Positions 22,847 to 30,760 of a stretch of DNA of 64,000 nucleotides are shown one piece after another. The notes under the pieces are model-generated. The model worked only from the letters and a program-made list of their open reading frames with translations. It did no database searches and was not told where the DNA came from. The first letter of the stretch is position 1; every line of letters begins with the position of its first letter. Origin of the DNA: a virus; IMG/VR virus record IMGVR_UViG_3300043499_000238, positions 1-64,000 of that record. One strand, written 5' to 3'. A program made the position numbers and the translations under genes.

Positions 22847-24436
22847 GTGACCACCACCACCAACTACCGCACTGCACTCGGCCCCCTCGCCGACGTCGTG
22901 ATGCCTCACCTCATGGGCGAGGCGCACGTCGTCGCTCGTGGGCTGGCCGCCATGGCAGTCGCCACCGACGCCGACCTCGACACCTCGAACATCCTCGCCC
23001 CCGGCGTGGTGCTGTTCCCCTACCAGCGCGCTGGCATCGTCTACGCCCTGCAGGCCCGTCGCTGCGTCATCGGACACGCCATGGGCCTCGGCAAGACGGT
23101 CCAGGCCATCGCCGCCCTCGCCATCGAGAAGCGCAACACCGGCAGCCTCCGGGCGCTCGTGGTCGCTCCTCCGAGCCTCACCCTGAACTGGGTGCGTGAG
23201 TTCAAGATGTTCGCACCGCACCTCACGGTCGCAGTGGTCAAGGGCCAGACGCCCTCCGAGGTGCCGGACACCGACGTCGTGATCATCGGTCACAGCGTCG
23301 TCAAGCACTGGGAGAAGGCACTCATCGCCGCCCAGTTCGACGCACTCGTGATCGATGAGAGCCAGAACTTCAAGAGCCGCACGGCGCAGCGCACGAAGAG
23401 CATGCAGCAGGTCGCCCGCTGGCTGGACGACGATGCGCTCGTGCTCCTGCTCTCCGGCACGTTCGTCACCAACGACCCGGGCGAGGCCGCCCCGCAGCTC
23501 CAGATCCTCAACGTCATCGACGGGCTGTTCGGCGACGTGTTCGGCTTCCTCGACCGCTACTACCCCAAGGTCAACAAGTGGGACCGCGAGCCTCGCAACC
23601 TCGCCGAGCTGCACGAGATCCTCCTCGACTCGTGCTACTGCCGCCTGACGTTCGATCAGGTGCGTGGCCAGATGGGCGACCGTGCGCCGAAGGGTGTCGC
23701 TCGCCAGAGCACCGCCGTGGAGATGCACGGCAAGGCTGCCACCGACTACAAGGTCGCTCTGGCCAAGCTCCGCAGCTACCTGCTGGAGCACCACGAGGAG
23801 ATCGCTCTGGAGGAGGGCATGACCATCGCCGAGGCCGAGCGCCTCGCCGAGGAGAAGACGGAGCGCAGCATGAAGGCTGAGGCGCTCGTGCAGCTCGGCG
23901 TGCTCCGCCGCCTGGCTGGCGAGGCCAAGATCCCGAGCGTCATCTCGTTCGTGGAGAACCTGGTGGAGCAGGGCGAGCAGGTCATCGTCTTCGGTTGGCA
24001 CAAGGACGTTGTCCGCACCATCGCTGCCCACTTCGGTGCTCGCACGATCATGGGTGGTGACAAGGTGGAGGCTGTCGAGGAGGCCAAGGCTCGCTTCCAG
24101 GCCGGGCTGGACAAGGTCATCGTGCTCAACATCAAGGCAGGCGGCACGGGCCACACGCTCACCGCCGCCAGCCAGGTCGTCTTCGCCGAGTTCCCCTGGA
24201 CGCCCACCGACTACCAGCAGGCCGAGGCCCGCGCCGACCGCATCGGTCAGACCGAGCTGGTCACCTCGCACGCTCTGCTCGCCGCCAACGGTGAGAGCAC
24301 GATCGATGAGGCGCTCGTGGGCATCCTCAACCGCAAGGCGCTGATCGTCGGCGAGCTGCTCGACGGCAAGGCTGACACCCTGATCGAGGATCAGAGTGTC
24401 GCCGACGCCCTCCTCGATTGGGCGAGGGGGGCGTGA
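22847..24436 (+). CDS. SNF2-family helicase, SMARCAL1-like
   Basis: 529 residues. Motif I is IGHAMGLGKT near residue 80, Ia VVAPPSLTLNW, II LVIDESQNFK, III LLLSGTFVTN. The second lobe has VIVFGWHKDV, the motif V LNIKAGGTGHTL, and motif VI YQQAEARADRIGQ, all characteristic of annealing helicases related to SMARCAL1/HepA. It differs from the first SNF2 gene (3590), whose motifs are more divergent, so the two are not a recent duplication. The start is the leaderless GTG. Confidence 0.9.
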   Translation: MTTTTNYRTALGPLADVVMPHLMGEAHVVARGLAAMAVATDADLDTSNILAPGVVLFPYQRAGIVYALQARRCVIGHAMGLGKTVQAIAALAIEKRNTGSLRALVVAPPSLTLNWVREFKMFAPHLTVAVVKGQTPSEVPDTDVVIIGHSVVKHWEKALIAAQFDALVIDESQNFKSRTAQRTKSMQQVARWLDDDALVLLLSGTFVTNDPGEAAPQLQILNVIDGLFGDVFGFLDRYYPKVNKWDREPRNLAELHEILLDSCYCRLTFDQVRGQMGDRAPKGVARQSTAVEMHGKAATDYKVALAKLRSYLLEHHEEIALEEGMTIAEAERLAEEKTERSMKAEALVQLGVLRRLAGEAKIPSVISFVENLVEQGEQVIVFGWHKDVVRTIAAHFGARTIMGGDKVEAVEEAKARFQAGLDKVIVLNIKAGGTGHTLTAASQVVFAEFPWTPTDYQQAEARADRIGQTELVTSHALLAANGESTIDEALVGILNRKALIVGELLDGKADTLIEDQSVADALLDWARGA

Positions 24437-24452
24437 TGGTTGAGCCGAGATG

Positions 24453-24482
24453 TTGTGCATCGTTGAACGACGGTGCTACACT
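24453..24482 (+). promoter_or_regulatory. class I leaderless promoter for 24490
   Basis: TTGTGC (24453-24458), 18-base spacer with CGTTGAACGACGG, TACACT (24477-24482), 7 bases, ATG 24490. Confidence 0.7.
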
Positions 24483-24489
24483 CACCAGC

Positions 24490-25248
24490 ATGAACGCACC
24501 CACGCCCGAGCAGGAGCACGACGACCGGCTCCTCGCCCTCTTCCTCGCCGCCGACCAGGCCGAGCAGCAGCTCGCCTGGAAGACCGACACCTACCGCCGC
24601 GAGTCGTTGACCCGCAACGACCCCCGCCAGGGCTGGAAGGGGCCGAAGGACATCCGCACGATGAACGAGGTCGCCGACGACCTGCAGGCCCGCCGCGACG
24701 AGCTGGTCCCGTTCTGGACCGAGCGCTCGGACAACGCCGAGGACGCCGCCCGCATGATCGCCTACACGGTCGGCGAGCTGGACCAGGTCGAGACGGCGTA
24801 CTTCGAGGCGCTCGGCGCCACGGCTGTCGCCCGGTACGAGATCACCGCCCACGAGCAGAGCTACACCGGCTGGCAGCGCTACTTCCTCGTGACCAGCTCG
24901 GCCGGTCTCGTGCACGCCAGCATGAACTGCAGCACCTGCAACAAGGGCCGCCAGGCCACGACGTTCGCTCTGCTGCCGAGCTGCTCGGGCCGCTCGCACG
25001 AGGCGCTCGTTGCGGCGCTCGGGCCGTCGCTGTGCAGCGTCTGCTTCCCCGACGCCCCGGTCGCCTGGACCGACGAGCAGAGGATCTCCCCCAACGTCGC
25101 CACGGTGCTCGCCACCCAGGGCGAGGAGGCGTTCTGGACGGCGCTCGCCGACAGCCGTGCGAAGGCTGCCAAGCGCGCCGCCACCAAGGCTCGCAACGAC
25201 GCCGAGCTGGCCGCCCGCCGGGCCGCCCGTGCTGCAGGCAATCGTTGA
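24490..25248 (+). CDS. hypothetical protein with Cys pairs
   Basis: 252 residues. Helical N-terminal half with RRDELVPFWTERSDNAED, then a beta segment (RYFLVTSSAGLVHAS) leading to CSTCNKGR and later CSVCFPD, a probable zinc site, and an Ala/Arg-rich helical tail. Such composition occurs in actinophage accessory proteins of unknown role. Confidence 0.65.
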   Translation: MNAPTPEQEHDDRLLALFLAADQAEQQLAWKTDTYRRESLTRNDPRQGWKGPKDIRTMNEVADDLQARRDELVPFWTERSDNAEDAARMIAYTVGELDQVETAYFEALGATAVARYEITAHEQSYTGWQRYFLVTSSAGLVHASMNCSTCNKGRQATTFALLPSCSGRSHEALVAALGPSLCSVCFPDAPVAWTDEQRISPNVATVLATQGEEAFWTALADSRAKAAKRAATKARNDAELAARRAARAAGNR

Positions 25249-25254
25249 ACGACG

Positions 25255-25284
25255 TTGCGTAACCACCACCACTGCTGCTACCAT
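25255..25284 (+). promoter_or_regulatory. class I leaderless promoter for 25292
   Basis: TTGCGT (25255-25260), 18-base spacer, TACCAT (25279-25284), 7 bases, ATG 25292. Here CGTTGAACGAC (25244-25254) lies directly upstream of the -35, not in the spacer. Confidence 0.65.
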
Positions 25285-25291
25285 CACTGAC

Positions 25292-25522
25292 ATGAGCACT
25301 TCCAATCCCTACGTCGTCAGCCGTGCGGCCCGCGACATCGTCGTCGGCAACGTCCTGCTGGACGGCAAGGTCACCCGCGTCGACGCCGCCACCACGCCCG
25401 GCGTGATCTACCTCTGGCTGAACGGCAGCCTCAACGTCGCCGCCGACGTGGTCCTGAACCACGGCGACCCCGTCAAGGTCTACCCGCAGGGCCGCGGCCG
25501 CGTCGGCGCCCCCCGCGCCTGA
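25292..25522 (+). CDS. small beta-rich protein
   Basis: 76 residues from a leaderless ATG. Alternating hydrophobic residues (DIVVGNVLLDGKVTRVD, VIYLWLNGSLNV) suggest a small beta barrel; the tail is basic. It may bind RNA or protein. No family recognised. Confidence 0.6.
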   Translation: MSTSNPYVVSRAARDIVVGNVLLDGKVTRVDAATTPGVIYLWLNGSLNVAADVVLNHGDPVKVYPQGRGRVGAPRA

Positions 25523-25565
25523 TCCACCACCCACTGACCAACCACCTCACCAAGGAACCACCACC

Positions 25566-26039
25566 ATGAAGCGCAACGAGATCGCTACCGGCACCCCCGT
25601 GCGGATCCGCCCCAGCAACAGCCGCTACGGCCACAACTACGGCCACAACATCGGCCGCATCGTGAGCGACAACGTGTCGCTCCGCACCGTCGGCTACTTC
25701 GGCAAGACGACCGCTCTGGTCGACGTCGAGTGGTACGCCACGCTGAGCAGCGACGGCTCCACCCGACGCTGGGCCGAGACCCGGGTCGAGAAGACCGACT
25801 CCCGCAAGCTGGAGGCGATCGATGTCGCCAAGCTCGCCGCCGAGTACCGCGCGAGCCACGAGCTGGAGCAGGCCCACCAGAACGACGTCATCGAACGGCG
25901 TGACCAGATCGACGCCAACCTCGCCACCATCCGCGCCGCCCTCGGTAACGACCAGTGGGGCTACGCCCGCAACGAGCGCGAGATCACGCTCACCGCCGCC
26001 GAGCTGGCCGCCATCGTGAGCAAGGTCGTGGCGTCATGA
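25566..26039 (+). CDS. hypothetical protein
   Basis: 157 residues with AAGGAACCACC before ATG. N-terminal beta region with GTPVRIRPSNSRYGHNYGHN, then a helical C-terminal half (LAAEYRASHELEQAHQ). The first part looks like an SH3-like barrel with a Tyr/His/Asn loop. Function unknown. Overlaps the next start by 4 bases. Confidence 0.6.
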   Translation: MKRNEIATGTPVRIRPSNSRYGHNYGHNIGRIVSDNVSLRTVGYFGKTTALVDVEWYATLSSDGSTRRWAETRVEKTDSRKLEAIDVAKLAAEYRASHELEQAHQNDVIERRDQIDANLATIRAALGNDQWGYARNEREITLTAAELAAIVSKVVAS

Positions 26040-26302
26040 GCCTCACCGTCGCACTGCAGCACCACCTGCAGTACAACCACTACCCATCGATCAGTGCTCG
26101 GTTCGTGCCGTCCGCTGAGCGCGCCATCGAGCTGGCCAACGAGGACGACTGGGACGCCATGATCGAGCTGCCCAACGGCGTGTCGATCTCGGTCGGCGAG
26201 ATCGTGGACCAGCTCCACCTCACCACGTTCGTCACGTTCCCCGAGGACGAGGAGCTGGAGGACGACCTGGAGGAGATCGAGCGCCAGGAGCTGTCGCGGT
26301 GA
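26036..26302 (+). CDS. small acidic protein
   Basis: 88 residues. Ends in a run of acidic residues (EDEELEDDLEEIERQEL). The first half, LQYNHYPSISARFVPSAE, is a mixed segment. Translationally coupled on both sides. Confidence 0.55.
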   Translation: MSLTVALQHHLQYNHYPSISARFVPSAERAIELANEDDWDAMIELPNGVSISVGEIVDQLHLTTFVTFPEDEELEDDLEEIERQELSR

Positions 26303-26469
26303 GCAACCCCCGCGACAACGCCGACGACGCCTACGCAGCGTTCATGAGCATGCCCCAGTCCGAGTGGCTCGGGCTGTGCATGTCACTGCTCGGAGGCGGC
26401 GTGCTGCAGCCCGAGGAGCAGATCGGGTTCGAGCGTGCGCTCGCCGACCGAGCGAAGGCGCAGGGCTGA
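26299..26469 (+). CDS. small hypothetical protein
   Basis: 56 residues from GTG 26299, overlapping the previous stop. It reads AFMSMPQSEWLGLCMSLLG followed by a helical tail; compact and helical. Last gene of this run before a 253-base gap. Confidence 0.5.
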   Translation: MSNPRDNADDAYAAFMSMPQSEWLGLCMSLLGGGVLQPEEQIGFERALADRAKAQG

Positions 26470-26479
26470 GTCATTCAAC

Positions 26480-26636
26480 AGAATGCCACCATTGCCCTCT
26501 GTACGCCCCTGTGAGCGACGCAAGCGAATCTGCGCACCGAACACCGCACCGAGGCCCGTTACGTCGATCCTGGCGCAACGGGCTTCGTCGCGTAACGGCC
26601 GCTGGTCCATGGCGCAGTAGGCGCAGAGGCTCGTGG
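26480..26636 (-). ncRNA. candidate - strand RNA in 26470-26722 gap
   Basis: A class I-type promoter on the - strand (TATCAT at 26644-26649, TTTGTT at 26667-26672, 17-base spacer with GTTGAACGATGG) would start transcription near 26636, where no start codon stands at +1. The transcript would include two mutually exclusive stems: GCCCGTT/AACGGGC (26554-26560 with 26577-26583) and CCGTTACG/CGTAACGG (26556-26563 with 26591-26598). The 3' end is not defined. No convincing protein is encoded in either strand of the gap. Confidence 0.35.
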
Positions 26637-26686
26637 GCGAGTGATGATAGCAACGCACCATCGTTCAACAAATGCTCGCAACCACG

Positions 26687-26715
26687 TTGGCACGGCGTTG
26701 AACGTCTGCTAGCAT
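26687..26715 (+). promoter_or_regulatory. class I leaderless promoter for 26723
   Basis: TTGGCA (26687-26692), 17-base spacer with GGCGTTGAACGTC, TAGCAT (26710-26715), 7 bases, GTG 26723. Confidence 0.65.
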
Positions 26716-26722
26716 CACTCTC

Positions 26723-26902
26723 GTGACCACCACCCCAACCCCCGGCACCCGCGTGTCGATCCGCAAGTACGGCTCGGTGTACCCGGCCTTCCTCGTGCGC
26801 ACCACGCCCACGCGGGCACTCGTGCGCTTCACCACCAAGGCCGGTCGGGCCAAGGAGATGTTCATCCCCTTGTCCGACGTGCTCGGCAAGTCCCCGTACT
26901 GA
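26723..26902 (+). CDS. small basic beta-barrel-like protein
   Basis: 59 residues from the leaderless GTG. Basic, with alternating strands (TRVSIRKYGSVYPAFLVR, RALVRFTTKAGR), resembling a KOW or SH3-like fold. Possible RNA- or ribosome-binding protein. Confidence 0.6.
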   Translation: MTTTPTPGTRVSIRKYGSVYPAFLVRTTPTRALVRFTTKAGRAKEMFIPLSDVLGKSPY

Positions 26903-26929
26903 CCAACCACCACCACCGAAGGAACCACC

Positions 26930-27703
26930 GTGACTGACACCGCAACCACCACCAACTTCGAGCTGGACATCCTGCTCGCCAAGGTCGAGAAGATGTGGCG
27001 CCGGGCCAACCACCCGAACACGCCCCCGGCCGAGAAGGCCGTCGCCGAGGCCAAGGCGCTGTCGCTCATGGCGCAGCACCGCATCGAGATGGCGATGCTC
27101 AACATCGAGCAGGCCGACGAGCTGGCTGACCACGAGTACGGCGTGTTGAAGGGCGCCTACGGCCTGCTGCACGCCAGCCTGATCTCCGAGGTCGCCCAGG
27201 CGTACGACTGCCGTGTTTGGTGGCGCTCCAGCGGGATGACGTACAACGTGCGCATCAGCGGGTTCCGCTCCGACTTCGAGCGCGTCAAGCGCCTCGCCAA
27301 CTTCCTCCTCACCGATGCGGTGGCGCAGTCGTGCGAGTTCAAGTCGCGGTCGATCGCAGTCACCAAGGACTACCGGCGCTCGTTCGTCGCCGGGTACACG
27401 GTCGAGATCGGCAAGCGCCTGCGCGAGAGCGTGCGCCTCGCTCGCACCGCTGCCGTGGCGCACGCCGCTGAGACCGTGACCGAGGCGGCTGCCGAGCAGC
27501 GCGTCGTGGGCGCCGAGCTGGTGCTCGTGGAGCGCAAGAAGGCCGTCGAGTCGTTCATGCGCACCAAGCGCCTGCGTCACGTCGGCCACTCCACGGGGCG
27601 CAGCTCCAACGGTCGGGCCAACGGCGCCATCGCCGCCCGCAACGCTGACCTCAGCGGCGGCCGCAACCGGGTCGGCTCGGGCACCAAGGCGCTCGGGCGA
27701 TGA
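26930..27703 (+). CDS. DUF2786-like protein
   Basis: 257 residues from GTG with GAAGGAACCACC upstream. The N terminus has LLAKVEKMWRRANHPNT and AVAEAKALSLMAQHRIEMAML, the two-helix layout of DUF2786 (a short helix, a variable hinge, then AxxKAxxLMxxH). A beta-rich middle and a basic tail (MRTKRLRHVGHST) follow. It is coupled by a 4-base overlap to a putative metallopeptidase, a pairing also known from actinobacterial genomes. Molecular role unknown. Confidence 0.7.
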   Translation: MTDTATTTNFELDILLAKVEKMWRRANHPNTPPAEKAVAEAKALSLMAQHRIEMAMLNIEQADELADHEYGVLKGAYGLLHASLISEVAQAYDCRVWWRSSGMTYNVRISGFRSDFERVKRLANFLLTDAVAQSCEFKSRSIAVTKDYRRSFVAGYTVEIGKRLRESVRLARTAAVAHAAETVTEAAAEQRVVGAELVLVERKKAVESFMRTKRLRHVGHSTGRSSNGRANGAIAARNADLSGGRNRVGSGTKALGR

Positions 27704-28212
27704 GAGACGTCAGCAAGAGCGTGGCCTACGGCGCCGAGCTGCACGCCTTCACCAACACGCTGCTCGGCGAGCAGCAGGACTTCGCCTCCCTCGTGAGCAC
27801 CACGAGGGAGGTGGAGGCCACGCCGGAGTGGCAGCACGTCTACGGCAACACGCCGCTCAACATCATCAGCACTCGTGGCTCCCACGACTACGCCCGTGGG
27901 TTCACCACCATCGCCTACAAGACGATCGGCTCGTGGCGCTTCGCAGTGCCGCACGAGATGGCCCACATCCTCACCGACGACCGCCACGGCCCGAGCTGGC
28001 GCGCACGCTACGTGTGGCTCGTGCGCATCATGTACGGCAACGAGTGGGCCGAGGCACTCATCGCCGGGTTCGACAGCTCCAAGCTGTCGGTCGTGAGCTT
28101 CCCCGTCGCACGCACCACGCCGATGCTGCCGCCCGAGCTGTTCGACGCTCAGGTCGGCAGCCCTCTGTTCGCACCCACCACCAACGCGCCCGCCCGGGCG
28201 ATCGCACTGTAA
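27700..28212 (+). CDS. putative zinc metallopeptidase (HExxH)
   Basis: 170 residues. The active site helix FAVPHEMAHILTDDRHGPSW contains HEMAH, and the following RHGPSW supplies a third histidine, as in the TIGR04338-type metallohydrolases of mycobacteria. No signal peptide, so it would act in the cytoplasm. Coupled to the DUF2786 gene. Possible targets are host or phage proteins; the substrate is unknown. Confidence 0.7.
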   Translation: MRDVSKSVAYGAELHAFTNTLLGEQQDFASLVSTTREVEATPEWQHVYGNTPLNIISTRGSHDYARGFTTIAYKTIGSWRFAVPHEMAHILTDDRHGPSWRARYVWLVRIMYGNEWAEALIAGFDSSKLSVVSFPVARTTPMLPPELFDAQVGSPLFAPTTNAPARAIAL

Positions 28213-28221
28213 GGAACCACC

Positions 28222-28830
28222 ATGGCCAAGATCACCAACGTAGCCTCGGCACGCAAGCGCAAGGACGGCAATGACCCTCACACCTGCTACGCCTGCCACG
28301 AGGACATCGCCGAGGGCCAGTCGTACTCGTGGTGCCAGCCCAGCCGGTACAGCCCTCGCATCAACTGGCACAGCACCTGCCCCACGCCTCCGCCGTCACG
28401 GCTGGAGTCGAACGAGAAGCGTGCCGCCGCCATGGCTGCATTCGAGGAGGGCTACGACGACCTGAGTGCACTGCGCGAGACCGACACCGAGACCACCACG
28501 GTCGACGGTGAGGAGGTCGTGTTCGATCCTGAGGCGTTCGTGGAGGAGATCAAGTCGGTGCTGGGCGCCATCGCCGAGAACGTGCGTGAGGCCGGTGAGC
28601 TGTGGCGTGAGGCCGCCAGCAACATCGAGGACGGGTTCGGTCACTCCACCTCGATGTCCGAGGAGTTCGAGGGGTACGCCGACGATGTCGAGGGCGTCGC
28701 CGATGAAGTCGACAACATCGAGCCGGACGAGTACGACGCTGAGCAGTGGGACGACGTGCAGCAGTGGCTGGAGGCCACGATCGACAGCGTCGTGGACGAG
28801 ATGGGCAGTGCTGAGGGCAATCTGCCCTGA
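28222..28830 (+). CDS. acidic protein with N-terminal zinc knuckle
   Basis: 202 residues with a TAAGGAACCACC ribosome-binding site. N terminus HTCYACHEDI with a later WCQPSRY and STCPTPP forms a possible zinc finger. The remaining 130 residues are strongly acidic and helical (IEDGFGHSTSMSEEFEGYAD). DNA-mimic activity is conceivable, since such acidic helical proteins can block DNA-binding enzymes, but that is inference. Confidence 0.6.
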   Translation: MAKITNVASARKRKDGNDPHTCYACHEDIAEGQSYSWCQPSRYSPRINWHSTCPTPPPSRLESNEKRAAAMAAFEEGYDDLSALRETDTETTTVDGEEVVFDPEAFVEEIKSVLGAIAENVREAGELWREAASNIEDGFGHSTSMSEEFEGYADDVEGVADEVDNIEPDEYDAEQWDDVQQWLEATIDSVVDEMGSAEGNLP

Positions 28831-28834
28831 GACG

Positions 28835-28862
28835 TTGCATGTCGTTGAACGACTGCTACACT
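28835..28862 (+). promoter_or_regulatory. class I leaderless promoter for 28870
   Basis: TTGCAT (28835-28840), 16-base spacer GTCGTTGAACGACTGC, TACACT (28857-28862), 7 bases, ATG 28870. Confidence 0.7.
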
Positions 28863-28869
28863 CACCAGT

Positions 28870-29298
28870 ATGACCACCACTCACATCACCGCCGACCTCT
28901 TCGCCGACGCCAACGTCGCCGGAGGCTGGACCGAGCACGACACGGTTGCTCGCCGGATCTGCACCGCCATGTGGAAGGCCACCGGCGCCTTCGGCCGCAT
29001 CACCAACTACCACTCGGACGTCGTCCTCGACTGCATCACGGTGCAGGACATCGTGGCCAAGCTGGAGCCGGGTCGTGGCTTCGACTTCCTCTACAGCGTC
29101 GGCGCCAACGGCACGATGCTGATGCGTAGCACGAAGAACGAGGACATCGCCTTCTTCCTCGCCGACGACCGCGGTGGCGACTCGGCTCGCTTCCTCGTGA
29201 CCATCAACCGCTCGCACCTGGAGACCACGCCCTACGGGTCGACGTGGGGCGGAGACAAGTACGAGCTGATCGTCCGCACGCTCGAAGCCGCCGCCTGA
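28870..29298 (+). CDS. hypothetical protein
   Basis: 142 residues. Mixed alpha/beta; GFDFLYSVGANGTMLMRSTK and DIAFFLADDRGGDS are the most regular parts. Not recognised. Confidence 0.6.
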   Translation: MTTTHITADLFADANVAGGWTEHDTVARRICTAMWKATGAFGRITNYHSDVVLDCITVQDIVAKLEPGRGFDFLYSVGANGTMLMRSTKNEDIAFFLADDRGGDSARFLVTINRSHLETTPYGSTWGGDKYELIVRTLEAAA

Positions 29299-29333
29299 GC
29301 AACCCTGTTACACCCATCAACGATACTGAAAGC

Positions 29334-29720
29334 ATGAACATCCCCATGAGCACCACCCGCACCACCGCCGCCGAGCGCCTCGCCGACGAGATCCTCGCCG
29401 CCAAGGCCGAGCTGGCCCAGCAGGAGCTGGCAGTCAAGGAGCTGCAGAAGGCTCTCCTGGCCCTGGCCCCGGTCGGCACCGTCATCATCCGCGACGCTGG
29501 CAAGGTCACCGTCACCGAGCGCACCGACCTGGTCGCCGATGTCGAGACCCTCCAGGGCGTCGCCAGCCGCTCGCTCTTCAAGAGCCTCACCAAGACGGTG
29601 TTCGACGTCGCTGGCTACCGGGCGCTCGTGACGCTCGGCAAGAGCACGCCGGAGATCGACGCAGTCGTGACGGAGAAGGTGAGCGCGCCGTTCCTGGTGA
29701 CCACGGTCGCCAAGAAGTGA
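29334..29720 (+). CDS. coiled-coil protein
   Basis: 128 residues. Starts with a long Ala/Glu/Gln-rich helix (AELAQQELAVKELQKALLAL), then a beta segment GTVIIRDAGKVTVTERTDL. The start is ATG 29334 with a weak GATACT box 6 bases upstream; ATG 29346 is an alternative. Overlaps the membrane protein gene that follows. Confidence 0.55.
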   Translation: MNIPMSTTRTTAAERLADEILAAKAELAQQELAVKELQKALLALAPVGTVIIRDAGKVTVTERTDLVADVETLQGVASRSLFKSLTKTVFDVAGYRALVTLGKSTPEIDAVVTEKVSAPFLVTTVAKK

Positions 29721-30274
29721 CGTACGACGAGGCCCGCTTCTACCGCAGTGCCAACACTGCGGTAGCGGTGGGCACGGGCGTCATCACCGGGCTGGCCCTT
29801 GGCTGGGCCATCCGCCGCTTCTCAGCTCTGACGTGGCTGTACTTCGTCGCCTCGCAGGGCTGCATGTGGTGGGGCATCCTCATCACGCCGGACTGGGTCG
29901 ACCATCCCGAGCAGGAGGGGTTCACTGGCTTCCAGTGGTGCCTCTTCATCGCCGCCGCCGTGCTGTTCATCCTCGCCATCCGCGAGGGTGGGCGCAGCCT
30001 GCGGCGCTTCGCTCAGGCTCAGCTTGCAGCACAGCAGGAGTGGGCAGCTCAGCAGGTGCCAGCTCCAGTGCCAGCACCGACCACTCAGCGTGTCACACGC
30101 ACCGTCACGGTCACCAGGGCGCCAGTGCGCAACGAAGATGCGCAACAACGCTCACAGGGCACCACAGGCACCTCTCCGAGGCGTCCTGAGCCTCGGCCGG
30201 TACGCAGCATCGAACAGCACGGCAACCTCAGGATCACCGACCGCCGTCCGTTCGACCCTGAGCTGGGCGAGTGA
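29717..30274 (+). CDS. membrane protein with three TM helices and Pro-rich tail
   Basis: 185 residues. Hydrophobic segments near residues 14-31 (VAVGTGVITGLALGWAI), 38-54 (LTWLYFVASQGCMWWGI) and 72-88 (WCLFIAAAVLFILAI). A 90-residue Ala/Gln/Pro/Arg-rich cytoplasmic tail follows. Candidate for superinfection exclusion or membrane remodelling; a holin is less likely given the long tail. Confidence 0.65.
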   Translation: MTYDEARFYRSANTAVAVGTGVITGLALGWAIRRFSALTWLYFVASQGCMWWGILITPDWVDHPEQEGFTGFQWCLFIAAAVLFILAIREGGRSLRRFAQAQLAAQQEWAAQQVPAPVPAPTTQRVTRTVTVTRAPVRNEDAQQRSQGTTGTSPRRPEPRPVRSIEQHGNLRITDRRPFDPELGE

Positions 30275-30310
30275 CTTCTACGGTGCGGCATGACGTTGAA
30301 CACCTCGTGC

Positions 30311-30316
30311 TACAGT
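30311..30316 (+). promoter_or_regulatory. class I leaderless promoter (-10) for 30324
   Basis: TACAGT with GACGTTGAACACCTC just upstream, 7 bases before GTG 30324. The -35 position reads GCATGA, a poor match, so the promoter may be weak or need an activator. Confidence 0.55.
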
Positions 30317-30323
30317 CACCAGC

Positions 30324-30737
30324 GTGAAGTACACGGCCACCGAGGCAGCTCGGATCGCTGGCATCTCCTACCGGCAGCTCGACTACTGGGATCGCACTGG
30401 TCTCATCACGCCGAGCACACAGGAGGCGCACGGCTCAGGCACGCGCCGTGCCTACAGCTACCGCGACCTCGTAGACCTGCGCACGGTCAAGGCGATGCTG
30501 GACGCCAACATCGGGCTGTCGGCCGTGCGCAAGGTGATGCTCGTGCTGCAGCAGTTCCCCAGCCTCGACATCCCCAACCTCACTGTCGTGATGATGGGCG
30601 ACAGCGTGCGCCTGTGCTCGCAGGACGAGCTAGTCGAGATCGTGCGCACCGAGAAGGGCATGCTCAACGTGCTGCCGCTGAGTGGCATCACCGAGGCTCT
30701 CGACAACGAGTTGATGGTAGACGTTGTACATCGTTGA
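30324..30737 (+). CDS. MerR-family regulator
   Basis: 137 residues from a leaderless GTG. N terminus YTATEAARIAGISYRQLDYW followed by DRTGLITPS and RRAYSYRDLVDL: a complete MerR winged helix with recognition helix and wing. A long helix, TVKAMLDANIGLSAVRKVML, should form the dimer interface, and the C-terminal 60 residues form a small sensor-like domain (LTVVMMGDSVRLCSQ). MerR proteins act from operators placed in promoter spacers, which is where the GTTGAACGAC element lies in this genome, so it is a candidate controller of that regulon, and of itself. Confidence 0.75.
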   Translation: MKYTATEAARIAGISYRQLDYWDRTGLITPSTQEAHGSGTRRAYSYRDLVDLRTVKAMLDANIGLSAVRKVMLVLQQFPSLDIPNLTVVMMGDSVRLCSQDELVEIVRTEKGMLNVLPLSGITEALDNELMVDVVHR

Positions 30738-30753
30738 GTGATGCTGCTAGCAT
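30724..30753 (+). promoter_or_regulatory. class I leaderless promoter for 30761
   Basis: TTGTAC (30724-30729), 18-base spacer with CGTTGAGTGATG, TAGCAT (30748-30753), 7 bases, GTG 30761. It overlaps the end of the MerR gene. Confidence 0.65.
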
Positions 30754-30760
30754 CACTGGT

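Noticed and set aside
22763-24460. 565-residue - strand ORF opposite the SNF2 helicase
   Set aside because: It mirrors the helicase gene in a shadow frame of high-GC coding sequence; its Leu/Val/Asp/Glu/His composition has no fold signature and the + strand gene is unambiguous.
26383-26661. 92-residue - strand ORF in the 26.5 kb gap with a Cys-x2-Cys (LCAYC)
   Set aside because: Its ATG lies upstream of the predicted transcript start, the frame ends inside the + strand gene at 26299-26469, and the sequence does not look like a folded domain. A non-coding RNA is preferred.
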